Shown here in pieces: positions 35,086-44,758 of a stretch of 64,000 nucleotides of DNA. The position numbers and the translations under genes are program-made. The notes under the pieces were generated by a model. It saw nothing but the letters and a program-made list of their open reading frames with translations. It was not told where the DNA came from and did not search any database. The stretch spans positions 1-64,000 of the forward strand of contig SXNL01000061.1 in assembly GCA_005777185.1 (NCBI GenBank), written 5' to 3'. Positions within the stretch are counted from its first letter, which is position 1. Every line of letters starts with the position of its first letter. The stretch comes from Myxococcales bacterium (lineage in GTDB: Bacteria; Myxococcota_A; Polyangia; Polyangiales; Polyangiaceae).

Positions 35086-36681
35086 ATGGGCTACCCCCTC
35101 TCCCTCGCGCTCCGCTACCTCGGGTCCAAGAAGCGCGCGTTCATCTCGGTCGGGAGCGCGTTCGCCACCCTCGGGGTCACGCTCGGCGTGGCCGCGCTCG
35201 CGATCGTGATGAGCGTGACGGGGGGCTTCCAGCAGCAGTTCCGCGAGAAGGTGCTCGGGGTCAACGCGCACGTGCTCGTGCTCAAGTACTCGATCGACTT
35301 CCGCGAGTACCGCGAGATCATGGCGAAGGTGAAGGACGTCCCCGGGGTCGTCGGGGTCGCGCCGTTCGTGATCAACCCGATGATGGTGACGCACGCGGAC
35401 CGCACCGCCACGGGCGTGCTGCTGAAAGGGGTCGACCCAGACCTCATGCCGACGGTGCTCGACCTCCCCAAGCACATCACGGAGGGGAGCCTCGCGGGCA
35501 TGCGACGCCCGGGCGCCGTCCCCCCGGCGCGGCACGTGCTGAATCGCTCGGAGCCGGATCCGTTCCGCGGCGCGCACGCCGATCCGCGCGAGCGCGCGAT
35601 CGCGGCGGACGGCGGCGACACTCCGTTCCTGGATCTCATCCGCAGGCAGATCGAGGATGACGCGCGCACGCTCGACGCGGGAGCCCCCGCCGAGGACGAG
35701 GTGCCCCTCTCGGGCACCTCGCCCGACGCGGGAGCGTCCGCCAGCGCGAAGGGCGACGGCGCTCTCCTCGGCGGGGGCGTGACCCCCGACGGCGGGTACA
35801 CGAGCCAGCTCCCCACCGAGGACATCCTCCCCGAGAACATCGATCCCGACCCTTGCAAGAGCCCCGCGCAGGTCGCCGCCCTTCCGGGCGTGGTGATCGG
35901 GCGCACGCTCGGAAAGCAGCTCGCGGTCGGGCTAGGCGACTGCCTGCAGGTCACGTCGCCGACGATCGGGGTCTCGCTCGGTGCGGCCGGCGCGCGGCCT
36001 CCGATCGCCAAGCAGTTCCGGGTCATCGCCATCTTCGAGGCCGGGTTCGACCAGTACGACTCGAAGCTCGCCTACACCGACCTGTACGAGGCCCAGGCGT
36101 TCTACGAGCAGGGAGACAGCGTCACCGGCGTCGAGATGAAGGTCGACGACATCGAGCGCGCGCACACCGTGTCGAAGCAGATCGAGAAGCTCCTCTCGAA
36201 CGGCGTCTACCACACCATGGACTGGCACGAGCTCAACCGCGGCCTCTTCACCGCGCTCCTCATCCAGCAGATCGGCATGAGCGTCGTGCTCGCGCTCATC
36301 ATCGTCGTCGCGGCCTTCACCGTGATCGCGACCCTCATCATGGTCGTGCTCGACAAGAAGAAGGAGATCGCCTTGCTCAAGGCGATCGGCGCGCGAGACG
36401 ACGACATCCTGCGCGTGTTCCTCTATCAGGGAGGCCTCATCGGCCTGGTCGGAACCGGGCTCGGCCTCGTCCTCGGCGTCGCCGGCTGCAAGGCGCTGGC
36501 GACCTACGGGTTCCCGCTCGATCCCAAGGTGTACTTCATCTCGCGGCTGCCCGTGAACATCCGGCCCACGGAGTTCATCATCACCGGCGCCGTCGCCATC
36601 GTCATCTGCCTCCTCGCGACCATCTTCCCCGCGCTGTATGCGGCCTGGCTCCGGCCGTCCGACGGGCTCCGCTCGGAGTGA
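35086..36681 (+). CDS. LolC/LolE-like ABC permease with a large periplasmic insertion
   Basis: A 531-residue permease of the MacB/FtsX/LolCE type. It has an N-terminal helix (ISVGSAFATLGVTLGVAALAIVMS) with GGFQQQFREKVLG after it, three C-terminal helices (LALIIVVAAFTVIATLIM, then an ALLKAIGARDDDILRVFL coupling segment) and a DGLRSE end. Lipoprotein-sorting permeases are about 410 residues, so this one carries roughly 115 extra, Asp/Pro/Gly-rich residues (about 145-265) in the periplasmic loop. Its role is probably moving lipoproteins or a related substrate from the inner membrane. No ATPase gene adjoins it. The ATG at 35086 is preferred over an upstream in-frame ATG. Confidence 0.8.
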   Translation: MGYPLSLALRYLGSKKRAFISVGSAFATLGVTLGVAALAIVMSVTGGFQQQFREKVLGVNAHVLVLKYSIDFREYREIMAKVKDVPGVVGVAPFVINPMMVTHADRTATGVLLKGVDPDLMPTVLDLPKHITEGSLAGMRRPGAVPPARHVLNRSEPDPFRGAHADPRERAIAADGGDTPFLDLIRRQIEDDARTLDAGAPAEDEVPLSGTSPDAGASASAKGDGALLGGGVTPDGGYTSQLPTEDILPENIDPDPCKSPAQVAALPGVVIGRTLGKQLAVGLGDCLQVTSPTIGVSLGAAGARPPIAKQFRVIAIFEAGFDQYDSKLAYTDLYEAQAFYEQGDSVTGVEMKVDDIERAHTVSKQIEKLLSNGVYHTMDWHELNRGLFTALLIQQIGMSVVLALIIVVAAFTVIATLIMVVLDKKKEIALLKAIGARDDDILRVFLYQGGLIGLVGTGLGLVLGVAGCKALATYGFPLDPKVYFISRLPVNIRPTEFIITGAVAIVICLLATIFPALYAAWLRPSDGLRSE

Positions 36682-36857
36682 GCGCGTGGGCTCCCCGTCC
36701 GAGCACGATCCAACCACGACCCGCGGTGGACTGAAATCCCCGTAAAGTCGATCGTTTCTCCCCGTGGCACCCCCTGCGATGCGCGACCGCGACGAAAACC
36801 AGTGACAACTTGTCCATCAACCTTTGCTAAGGTGTGACTCTCCCTGAGGGGACTTCC

Positions 36858-39071
36858 ATGCGCTGGCTCGTCGAGGTCACGTCGATCGGAAAATCGGACA
36901 CGCAGTCCTTCTGCGTGGAGTCCGACTCCTGGCAGAAGGCGCTGCAGGGAGTGATGACCGAGCGCGGCGGGACGGGATCCCTGAGCAGCTTCTCGATCGA
37001 GCTGCTCGAGGACGGCTACCGCGCCGTCGATCCCCAGGCCCGGATGCGGTACGTCGTGAAGCGCGCGCCGGACGACAGGGCCGCGGACCTCATCGCGCCG
37101 CCGTCGTCCAGGCACGCGGCCGTGACGGTGCCCGACGCCCGCGAGATGGCGATCCGCGCGGCGGCATCGAGCGCGGCGCCCACCCTCCCGTCGAACGGCA
37201 CCTCGGCTCCCGCCCACAGGGAGCCGCCGGGGGCGAGCGCGCAGAAGAAGAACGCGCAGACGTTGGTCTTCGGATCCGGCCCGGCCGCTCCTCACACGCC
37301 CGTCGACGCGAAGAAGGATCGCCCCTCCGCGCGACCCCATGGACGGGCCTCCGAGCGGCCGCCGAAGCCGTCCGAGCGTCCCGCGAGGCGCTCGGAGCGA
37401 CCTCCCGCGACCCGCCGATCCGAGCGACCTCCCCCGGGTCGATCCGAGCGACCTCCCGCGGCCGACGCCGCGACGAAGGCCGTCCCGATCCCTCGCGCTG
37501 CCGCGACGCCCGCGAAGGCGCCGTCGGTCGCACCCGCTGCGCCCACGGCCGCCAGCGCGCGGCCTCCGTCGCCCGAGGAGCGAGACGAGATGGAGGCGTG
37601 GGAGACCCCGGCCGTCGACACGCAGGCCCCGGCCGCCAGCACGCAGGCCCCGGCCGCCAGCACGCAGGCCCCGGCCGCCAGCACGCAGCCCGCGCCGAGG
37701 ACGCTCCCGACCGGAACAGCGGCGCCCGCCACCGCGAAGACCGACGCCCCGAGGAGGTCCGAGGCCCCCCCCGCGAAGAAGTCCGAGGCCCCCCCCGCGA
37801 GGAAGTCCGAGGCGCCCCCCGCGAGGAAGTCCGAGGCGCCCCCCGCGAAGAAGTCCGAGGCCCCCCCCGCGAAGAAGTCCGAGGCCCCCCCGGCGAAGAA
37901 GCCCGAGCCCGCTCGTGCCCAGGCCGAGCCGAAGCCCGCGGGTGCCGTTGCGGAACCGACGAAGGGTGTCGAGGCTCTCGAACCCCCGAGGAAGGCCGCG
38001 TCGATCCCCCCCGTCGGCTCGCTGATCCCCGGGTTTCCTGCCGTGAAGGTCGCGGCCAAGCGTGAGGAGGAGCCCACAGAGGAGACGCCCCTGCTCTACC
38101 GCGAGTACGCGCTCGTGGCGCCCGTCGGCACCACCGAAGCGGACGCGGAGCGCCTCCTGCGGGCGGAGCTCGAGCGCCTGCGGGAGGCGGTCGCGGCGAC
38201 CAAGTCGGCCAAGCTCGCGAACCTGGCGGTGTTCGACGTCGACTTCACGGGCAGGCCTCCCGAGCCACCCATCTGCGCCCTCACCTGGAAGGACTGGAAG
38301 GACGAGATCAAGGTCACGTTCCCTCGGCGTGTTCGCCAGAGCCTGAGCGTCAAGGCGGCGACTCCCGACGCGGCGGACACGCTGCCGTCTACCACCGCGC
38401 CGAGCGGCCCCTCCGAGCGCCGCACGCCCGTGCCGGGCGGGACGACCGCGGCGGAGCAGCGGCTCGCCGCGGCAGGCTCCGTCGAGGTCCGACGCCCGTC
38501 CAACCGGCCCCCGGCCTTGCGAGCGCAGGATCGGATGACGGGCGATGAGCTCCTCTCGTCCCTGTTCGAGGCGATGCACGACCTCCACTTCATGCGCGAC
38601 TCGCTCGACGGCGGCGACTTCTGCCTTCGCCTCGCCCACGAGAACTTCCCGTGCGAGCACGGGGTGATCCACGGCTTCGACATGATGAAGCGCGAGTTCG
38701 TCACGATGTGCGCGACGAAGGACGCTCGCGCGCTCCTCTCGCGACGCTACCCCGAGGACGATCCGCTCATCGAGGCGGCCCTCCGCGCGCGGCGGTCGAT
38801 CGTCGTGGCAGACGCGTCCACCGGGGACGCCTCTCGGGCCGAACGGTTCAGGACGCTCGGAGGCGCGAGGAGTGCGATCATCACGCCGGTGATGTGGGGC
38901 GGGCGCGCGCTCGGGGCCATCGAGCTCGTGAACCCCCTCGACGGGACGCCGTTCCGCGAGGACGAGGGTAACGCGATGAGCTACATCGCCGAGCAGTTCG
39001 CCGAGTTCATCGGGTCGCACGGCCTCGTCGTCGACCCGCAGAAGATCCTCCTCAGGTCTCGCGGGGGCTGA
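36858..39071 (+). CDS. GAF-domain protein with long repeat-rich linker
   Basis: A 737-residue cytoplasmic protein. Residues 1-65 form a small alpha/beta domain (MRWLVEVTSIGKSDTQSF). Residues about 90-400 are a low-complexity Pro/Ala/Ser/Arg/Lys linker containing SERPP units, three QAPAAST units and six SEAPPAKK units. A second alpha/beta domain follows (about 410-500), then a GAF domain (about 550-730, with HDLHFMRDSLDGGDFCLRLA and GALGAIELVNPLDG). GAF domains bind small ligands; here it may regulate the histidine kinase encoded 58 bp downstream. ATG 36858 follows a GAGGGG site. Confidence 0.7.
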   Translation: MRWLVEVTSIGKSDTQSFCVESDSWQKALQGVMTERGGTGSLSSFSIELLEDGYRAVDPQARMRYVVKRAPDDRAADLIAPPSSRHAAVTVPDAREMAIRAAASSAAPTLPSNGTSAPAHREPPGASAQKKNAQTLVFGSGPAAPHTPVDAKKDRPSARPHGRASERPPKPSERPARRSERPPATRRSERPPPGRSERPPAADAATKAVPIPRAAATPAKAPSVAPAAPTAASARPPSPEERDEMEAWETPAVDTQAPAASTQAPAASTQAPAASTQPAPRTLPTGTAAPATAKTDAPRRSEAPPAKKSEAPPARKSEAPPARKSEAPPAKKSEAPPAKKSEAPPAKKPEPARAQAEPKPAGAVAEPTKGVEALEPPRKAASIPPVGSLIPGFPAVKVAAKREEEPTEETPLLYREYALVAPVGTTEADAERLLRAELERLREAVAATKSAKLANLAVFDVDFTGRPPEPPICALTWKDWKDEIKVTFPRRVRQSLSVKAATPDAADTLPSTTAPSGPSERRTPVPGGTTAAEQRLAAAGSVEVRRPSNRPPALRAQDRMTGDELLSSLFEAMHDLHFMRDSLDGGDFCLRLAHENFPCEHGVIHGFDMMKREFVTMCATKDARALLSRRYPEDDPLIEAALRARRSIVVADASTGDASRAERFRTLGGARSAIITPVMWGGRALGAIELVNPLDGTPFREDEGNAMSYIAEQFAEFIGSHGLVVDPQKILLRSRGG
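37623..37685. repeat. 21-bp in-frame tandem repeat, three copies
   Basis: Encodes QAPAAST three times in the linker of the GAF-domain protein. The copies are identical, so they are prone to slippage and copy-number change. Confidence 0.85.
37758..37901. repeat. 24-bp in-frame tandem repeat, six copies
   Basis: Encodes SEAPPA(K/R)K six times in the linker of the GAF-domain protein. Copies differ at only a few bases and contain runs of seven or eight C, so length variation between strains is expected. Confidence 0.85.
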
Positions 39072-39129
39072 CCCGAGCACGTCGTTCTCCCGCCCGCGAT
39101 CCCCGGGGGCGGTGTGGTAGGTCTTGGGC

Positions 39130-40695
39130 GTGGACAAGACCCGGCAGGGGCGGCTGATCTCGTTCATCCTGCTGCCGGCCGTGCTGGTGGCCGTCGGGAT
39201 CATCGCGTACTTCACGTTCCGGACGACGCTCCAGATCGACACGCTCCGCCAGCAGTCCGTGCTCGAGACGACGCTGGCGCTCGCCAACGAGAAGGCGCAC
39301 CGGCTCGACCGCCAGATCATCGACCAGGACAACGTCGTCCTCGCCATCGCGGATCCGGACGCGCTCGACCTCATCGCGGAGCGCTGGCTCCCCACGGCGG
39401 CCCGCGAGACCCCGACGGTGCGCGCGATCGTGGTGCTCGACGATCGCAACACGGTGATCGCGTTCGCCTCGCGCGCGACCGGTTCGTTCAGGGACGAGGA
39501 GACGTTCCGGCGCCTCCTCGTACACACCTTCCTGAGCGAGATGACCCTCGACGCGGTCCCCGTGGACGAGCTTCGCCACCTGCACCGCGGACACCGGAGC
39601 CAGAGCTACCTCGTGAGCTACTGGCGTCGCATGTCGCGGGGGCGCGCCTACCTGGTCGTCGCGTGGCACGACATCGGCCGCATCGTGAAGGAGACGCTGC
39701 CCACGCTCTACGGGGACCGCCTCGGCGACGAGGAAGGCTTGGCCCCCCGCCCTCGCGTCCCGAGCCGCGCGAACGTCGTCGACGAGGAGGGCCGCATCAT
39801 CTTCGGCCCGCCGCTCCGCACCGGCGAGTTCACCGTCGGCGTGCGCTTCCCGACGACCCTCTACAACTGGCGCCTCCAGGTCTCGCCGCAGGCGAGCGAG
39901 GAGCTCGCGTCGCGCGTGCGCAATCGGCGCCTCCTCGAGATGTCGCTCGTGGGGCTCTCGGCCGTCGTCATCATCGCCGGGGTCGCCACCATCCTCGTGG
40001 CCGCCGAGCGCGAGCGGCGCATGAGCGCCGTGACGAGCGAGTTCGTCGCGAACGTGTCGCACGAGCTCAAGACGCCGCTCGCGCTCGTCCGGATGTTCGC
40101 CGAGATGCTCCAGACGGGCCGCGTCGCGCAGGAGAAGCGGCAGGAGTACCTCGACATCATCGTGCGGGAGAGCGAGCGCCTCTCGTCCCTCATCGAGAAC
40201 GTGCTCGACTTCGCGAAGCTCGAGCGCGGGCGGAAGGCGTACGAGAGGACCGAGGGGGACGTGGGGGCGGCCGTCCGGGAGGCCGTGGAGGTCTACCGTT
40301 ACAGGACCGAGCGCGAGAACGTCTCCGTGGAGATGGACATCGCGCCGGACCTCCCGCGCGTGCTCCTCGACGAGCGCGCCATCGGCCTGGCCGTCATCAA
40401 CCTCGTGGACAACGCGCTCAAGTACGCGCGATCGCCGGTGATCCGGGTGCGCGTCGAGGGGCGCCGCAGGGACATCGCCGTGTCGGTCAGCGATCAGGGC
40501 CCGGGCGTCCCCCCGGAGGAGCGGCAGCGGATCTTCGAGCGCTTCGTCCGCGGCGCGCGCAAGGACGGCGCGCGCGGCACGGGCATCGGGCTCGCGCTCG
40601 TCCGCCACGTCGCCGAGAGCCATGGCGGCAGGGCGTGGGTCGAGAGCGAGCCGTCCGGGGGGGCGTGCTTCGTCTTCACCGTCTCCCGCGCTTGA
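39130..40695 (+). CDS. membrane sensor histidine kinase
   Basis: A 521-residue kinase. TM1 is near residues 8-28, an extracytoplasmic sensing region runs to about 275, and TM2 (LVGLSAVVIIAGVATILVA) follows without an obvious HAMP domain. The HisKA helix has SHELKTPLAL (phosphorylated His), and the ATPase domain has DNALKYA, DQGPGVP and GTGIGLAL. A response regulator is not encoded next to it. The GTG at 39130 is chosen; a TTG two codons earlier is possible. It lies 58 bp after the GAF-domain gene and probably works with it. Confidence 0.85.
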   Translation: MDKTRQGRLISFILLPAVLVAVGIIAYFTFRTTLQIDTLRQQSVLETTLALANEKAHRLDRQIIDQDNVVLAIADPDALDLIAERWLPTAARETPTVRAIVVLDDRNTVIAFASRATGSFRDEETFRRLLVHTFLSEMTLDAVPVDELRHLHRGHRSQSYLVSYWRRMSRGRAYLVVAWHDIGRIVKETLPTLYGDRLGDEEGLAPRPRVPSRANVVDEEGRIIFGPPLRTGEFTVGVRFPTTLYNWRLQVSPQASEELASRVRNRRLLEMSLVGLSAVVIIAGVATILVAAERERRMSAVTSEFVANVSHELKTPLALVRMFAEMLQTGRVAQEKRQEYLDIIVRESERLSSLIENVLDFAKLERGRKAYERTEGDVGAAVREAVEVYRYRTERENVSVEMDIAPDLPRVLLDERAIGLAVINLVDNALKYARSPVIRVRVEGRRRDIAVSVSDQGPGVPPEERQRIFERFVRGARKDGARGTGIGLALVRHVAESHGGRAWVESEPSGGACFVFTVSRA

Positions 40696-40859
40696 AGGTG
40701 GCCGCCCTGCGGGCGGGGCGCGGGAACTCTTTCGCAATTGCGGGTTGACCTGGCGTCCACCTGCGATAACGTGTGGGGTGGTCGTCGGCCGACGATCCCA
40801 AAGGACAGATTTGATCAGGAGAGTCGTGACGGGAGCAAGCTCGCCGTCCGTTTGAGAGC

Positions 40860-41696
40860 ATGGGGAACGAAGAAGCGAAGCTGTTCGTGGCAGGGTTGCC
40901 CGACAGCATGTCGGAAGACGGTCTGAGGCAGCTGTTCGAGGCGACTGGCGGCAAGGTGATGAACGTCAGCCTGCCCAAGGACCGGGCGACGGGGAGACCG
41001 CGCGGTTTTGGTTTCGTCACCCTCTCGACGCCCGAGGAGGCGCAAAGCGCGAGAGAGGCGCTCGACGGCTCCCTGCAGGCCGGGAAGTCCATCTCGGTGA
41101 GGCCGTTCCAGGCGGAGCCGCCGCGACGCGACGGTGCGGCGGGTCCGAGCAGCGGCCCGCCGCGCTCCAAGGGGCCGGGCCGGGCCAACGAGGACGAGCG
41201 CAAGATCTACGTCGGCAACCTCCCCTACGACTGTAGCCAGCAGGACATCGAGCAGCTCGTGAACAACGCCGCGGGCGAGGCCGGGACGGTCGCGCACGTG
41301 AGCCTCCCCGCGGGTCCCGACGGCCGGAAGAAGGGCTTCGGCTTCGTCCTCATGACGACCGTCGACGCCGCGAAGGCGGCCGTCACGGCCCTTCAGAGCG
41401 CGACCATGCGCGGCCGGCCGCTGAAGGTGAACATGGCCCAGCCCAAGGCGGACCGGCCCCCGGGGGCCGGGTATGCCGGCGCCGGTGGCGGCGGCGGCGG
41501 CTATGGGGGTGGAGGCTTCGGCGGTCCCCCGATGGGGTTCCCCGGGAGCGCGCCCCTGCCTCCCCGCAAGACGTTCGACGAGCGCAAGCGGAAGACCGGC
41601 GGCCAGGCGGGCGAGGATGGGGCGCCCAGGCGTCGAAACGCCCGCGAGGAGCGGACCGATCGCAAGGACGACTGGTACGACGACGACAAGGACTGA
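40860..41696 (+). CDS. RNA-binding protein with two RRM domains and a Gly-rich tail
   Basis: A 278-residue RNA-binding protein. RRM1 (about residues 7-82) has RNP2 LFVAGL and RNP1 RGFGFVTL; RRM2 (about 115-190) has RNP2 IYVGNL and RNP1 KGFGFVLM. A Gly/Tyr-rich stretch (about 205-225) and an acidic/basic tail (RRNAREERTDRKDDWYDDDKD) follow. Bacterial RRM proteins usually have one RRM, so this layout is like eukaryotic hnRNPs. It probably acts as an RNA chaperone or post-transcriptional regulator. A perfect TTGACC with GATAAC 14 bp later (40745-40770) lies upstream, but the spacing is poor for a sigma-70 promoter. Confidence 0.88.
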   Translation: MGNEEAKLFVAGLPDSMSEDGLRQLFEATGGKVMNVSLPKDRATGRPRGFGFVTLSTPEEAQSAREALDGSLQAGKSISVRPFQAEPPRRDGAAGPSSGPPRSKGPGRANEDERKIYVGNLPYDCSQQDIEQLVNNAAGEAGTVAHVSLPAGPDGRKKGFGFVLMTTVDAAKAAVTALQSATMRGRPLKVNMAQPKADRPPGAGYAGAGGGGGGYGGGGFGGPPMGFPGSAPLPPRKTFDERKRKTGGQAGEDGAPRRRNAREERTDRKDDWYDDDKD

Positions 41697-41741
41697 GCCT
41701 CGGCTCGGACCGGCCCGTGGGACGCTAGGGAGCTGCCTGAC

Positions 41742-41770
41742 TTGACAGCGGAAGGGAAACGAGCGACAAG
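41742..41770 (+). promoter_or_regulatory. putative sigma-70 promoter for rpmG
   Basis: A perfect -35 hexamer TTGACA (41742-41747) is followed after 17 bp by GACAAG, which matches the -10 consensus at three positions. It lies 30 bp before the rpmG ATG. Confidence 0.4.
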
Positions 41771-41799
41771 GCCTGCCTTCTCGCCTTCGAGGAAGAGCC

Positions 41800-41961
41800 A
41801 TGCGTGAACTCATCAAGATGACGTGCGCGAGCTGCCAGCGCGCGAACTACACGACGACCAAGAACAAGAAGACGATGTCGGAGAAATTCGAGATCAAGAA
41901 GTTCTGCCCGGCATGCCGGAAGCACCATCCCCACAAAGAGGGGAAGATCTCCAAGGGCTGA
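41800..41961 (+). CDS. rpmG: 50S ribosomal protein L33
   Basis: A 53-residue ribosomal protein. It has the L33 core YTTTKNKKTMSEKFEIKKFCP and both CxxC pairs (CASC, CPAC), so it is the zinc-binding form. GAGGAAG precedes the ATG at normal spacing. It binds 23S rRNA near the E site of the large subunit. It stands alone, between the RRM protein and the mreB operon; secE or tRNA genes often seen beside rpmG are absent. Confidence 0.92.
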   Translation: MRELIKMTCASCQRANYTTTKNKKTMSEKFEIKKFCPACRKHHPHKEGKISKG

Positions 41962-42000
41962 GCGTTCCTACACTTGAATACCTCACAGGGGCGGTGCGCG

Positions 42001-42029
42001 TTGGCCTCGCGCGCCCGCTGTGGTAAGAG
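42001..42029 (+). promoter_or_regulatory. possible promoter of the mre operon
   Basis: TTGGCC (42001-42006) and TAAGAG (42024-42029) are 17 bp apart, with four and three consensus matches. If used, it would give a leader of about 130 bases before mreB, containing two CACCGGAGG sequences and a hairpin. Confidence 0.25.
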
Positions 42030-42085
42030 CGGCACACCTTAGCGCGTACAGCGCCGTCGCGACGCTGCGGGAGATCTCCCGATGA

Positions 42086-43198
<1,113 letters not shown>

Positions 43199-43281
43199 GG
43201 CCTCGGGCTGCGACGGCCGAGAGGCCCTGTGCTCCCGCTCGCCCCACACCCGGCGGACACCTTCGCTGGAGGGATCGAAGC

Positions 43282-44160
43282 ATGACCCCCTGGAAGCGCT
43301 ACCGTGAGATCGCGATCGTCGTCGTGCTGCTGGCGGTGCCGTTCTTCTTCCTGAACGCCAAGATGAAGAAGGGCGAGAACCTGAACGCCCTCGACCGCGC
43401 CGTCGTGCGCGTGAGCGCGCCCATCGAGTTCGGGGCCGCGGGCATCGCGCGCGGCGTGTCGAACGTGCTCGAGAGCTACGTGTACCTCGTCGACGTGAAG
43501 GCCGACAACGAGCGCCTTGCGTACGACAACGCGCGCCTGCGCGAGACGGTGCACCGCCTCGAGCAGAAGGAGGGGGAGAACCGCGAGCTACGTCGCCTGC
43601 TGCAGCTCCGCGAGGCCACCCCCGGTGACACCGTGAGCGCGCAGGTGACCAGCAAGGACCACGTCGAGTTCTTCCGCGTCGCGCGGATGAAGCTCGACCG
43701 CGGCTCCGCGGCGATCCGCCCCCACATGCCCATCATCTCGCCGGATGGCGTCGTCGGCTCGGTGCTGCATGTCGCGGGCGACGCCATCGATGTGCAGCTC
43801 GCGGTCGACGCCGCCTTCGGCGTGGACGTCGAGGACGAGCGGACCCACGCACGCGGCTTCGTACGCGGTACGGGCGACCCCGCGCGGTACGCGTGCAAGG
43901 TCGAGATGGTCGACTCACGCGACGAGGTCGAGATCGGCGACCTGCTGGTCACGAGCGGCAAGGGCAAGTGGTTCCCGCGAGGGATCCCCGTGGCCCGCGT
44001 GCGCAAGGTCACCAAGCGGGAGCTCGGACGCGACCAGGAGGTCGAGGCCATCCCCACGGTCAACTTCTCCCGCCTGGAGAACGTCCTCATCCTGGTGACC
44101 CCGCCCGGCGAGCAGAACCAGCCAAAGGGCTCTCCGGCGGCCACAGCGAAGGGGCGCTGA
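43282..44160 (+). CDS. mreC: rod-shape-determining protein MreC
   Basis: A 292-residue inner-membrane protein with an N-terminal anchor (IAIVVVLLAVPFFFL), a coiled coil (about residues 65-105, VKADNERLAYDNARLRETV) and a periplasmic beta-barrel domain with VARMKLDRGS and GDLLVTSG. It connects MreB/RodZ to PBP2 and RodA. GGAGGG precedes the ATG, and mreD starts one base after its stop. Confidence 0.93.
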   Translation: MTPWKRYREIAIVVVLLAVPFFFLNAKMKKGENLNALDRAVVRVSAPIEFGAAGIARGVSNVLESYVYLVDVKADNERLAYDNARLRETVHRLEQKEGENRELRRLLQLREATPGDTVSAQVTSKDHVEFFRVARMKLDRGSAAIRPHMPIISPDGVVGSVLHVAGDAIDVQLAVDAAFGVDVEDERTHARGFVRGTGDPARYACKVEMVDSRDEVEIGDLLVTSGKGKWFPRGIPVARVRKVTKRELGRDQEVEAIPTVNFSRLENVLILVTPPGEQNQPKGSPAATAKGR

Positions 44161-44161
44161 C

Positions 44162-44758
44162 GTGCGCAATACGGCGTTCTTCGTGGCGGGCGCGGTGCTC
44201 CTCTTCCTTCAGTCGCACGTGTTCCGGCTCGTCGCGATGGTCGAGCGCGGGATCGGGTGGCTGCTCGCGGTGGTCCACCTCAGGACCCCCGTGCCGGGGG
44301 CGGAGTTCTCGATCCCGGGGCTGGTCCCCTCGCTCGTGCTCCCGCTCATCATCTTCATGGGCGTGCACGAGTACTCCCTCGCGCGCGGGGCCGGCGTCGT
44401 GTTCGCGCTCGGGTACCTGACGGACCTCCTCGGCATCGCGCCGGTGGGGCTCTACACCTTCACCTACGTCGCGATCTTCGTGCTCGCGCGGTCGGCCGGC
44501 GTGCGGCTCGCGACGCAGACGCGCTGGATGCAGGTCGTCCTGGTGTTCGCGTTCGCGCTTCTCGAGAGCGTCATCGTGCTCGTCCTGCTCGCCATCTTCG
44601 GGAAGGACGCCTCCGTGCCGAGGATGATCTACCCGATGATCCTCCCGCACACGCTCGTCACGGGGGCGGTGTCTCCGCTCGTGTTCCTCGTCGCGCAGCG
44701 CCTCCATGTCGCGACCCAGCTCGCGCCGCGGACCGAGCTCGGCGGGGGCCCGCCGTGA
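44162..44758 (+). CDS. mreD: rod-shape-determining protein MreD
   Basis: A 198-residue inner-membrane protein with five or six helices, starting at GTG 44162. The central GVVFALGYLTDLLGIAPVGLYTFTYVAIFVLAR-type segment is typical of MreD, though longer stretches are hydrophobic without fixed motifs. Its stop overlaps the mrdA GTG by 4 bp. Its partners are MreC and PBP2. Confidence 0.88.
   Translation: MRNTAFFVAGAVLLFLQSHVFRLVAMVERGIGWLLAVVHLRTPVPGAEFSIPGLVPSLVLPLIIFMGVHEYSLARGAGVVFALGYLTDLLGIAPVGLYTFTYVAIFVLARSAGVRLATQTRWMQVVLVFAFALLESVIVLVLLAIFGKDASVPRMIYPMILPHTLVTGAVSPLVFLVAQRLHVATQLAPRTELGGGPP

Noticed and set aside
36802..36833. GTGACA ... TAAGGT as promoter of the GAF-protein gene
   Set aside because: Spacing of 20 bp is too long and the -10 match is weak.
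37623..37901. Short direct repeats as a possible CRISPR array
   Set aside because: Repeats are contiguous, in frame and without spacers; they encode a protein linker.
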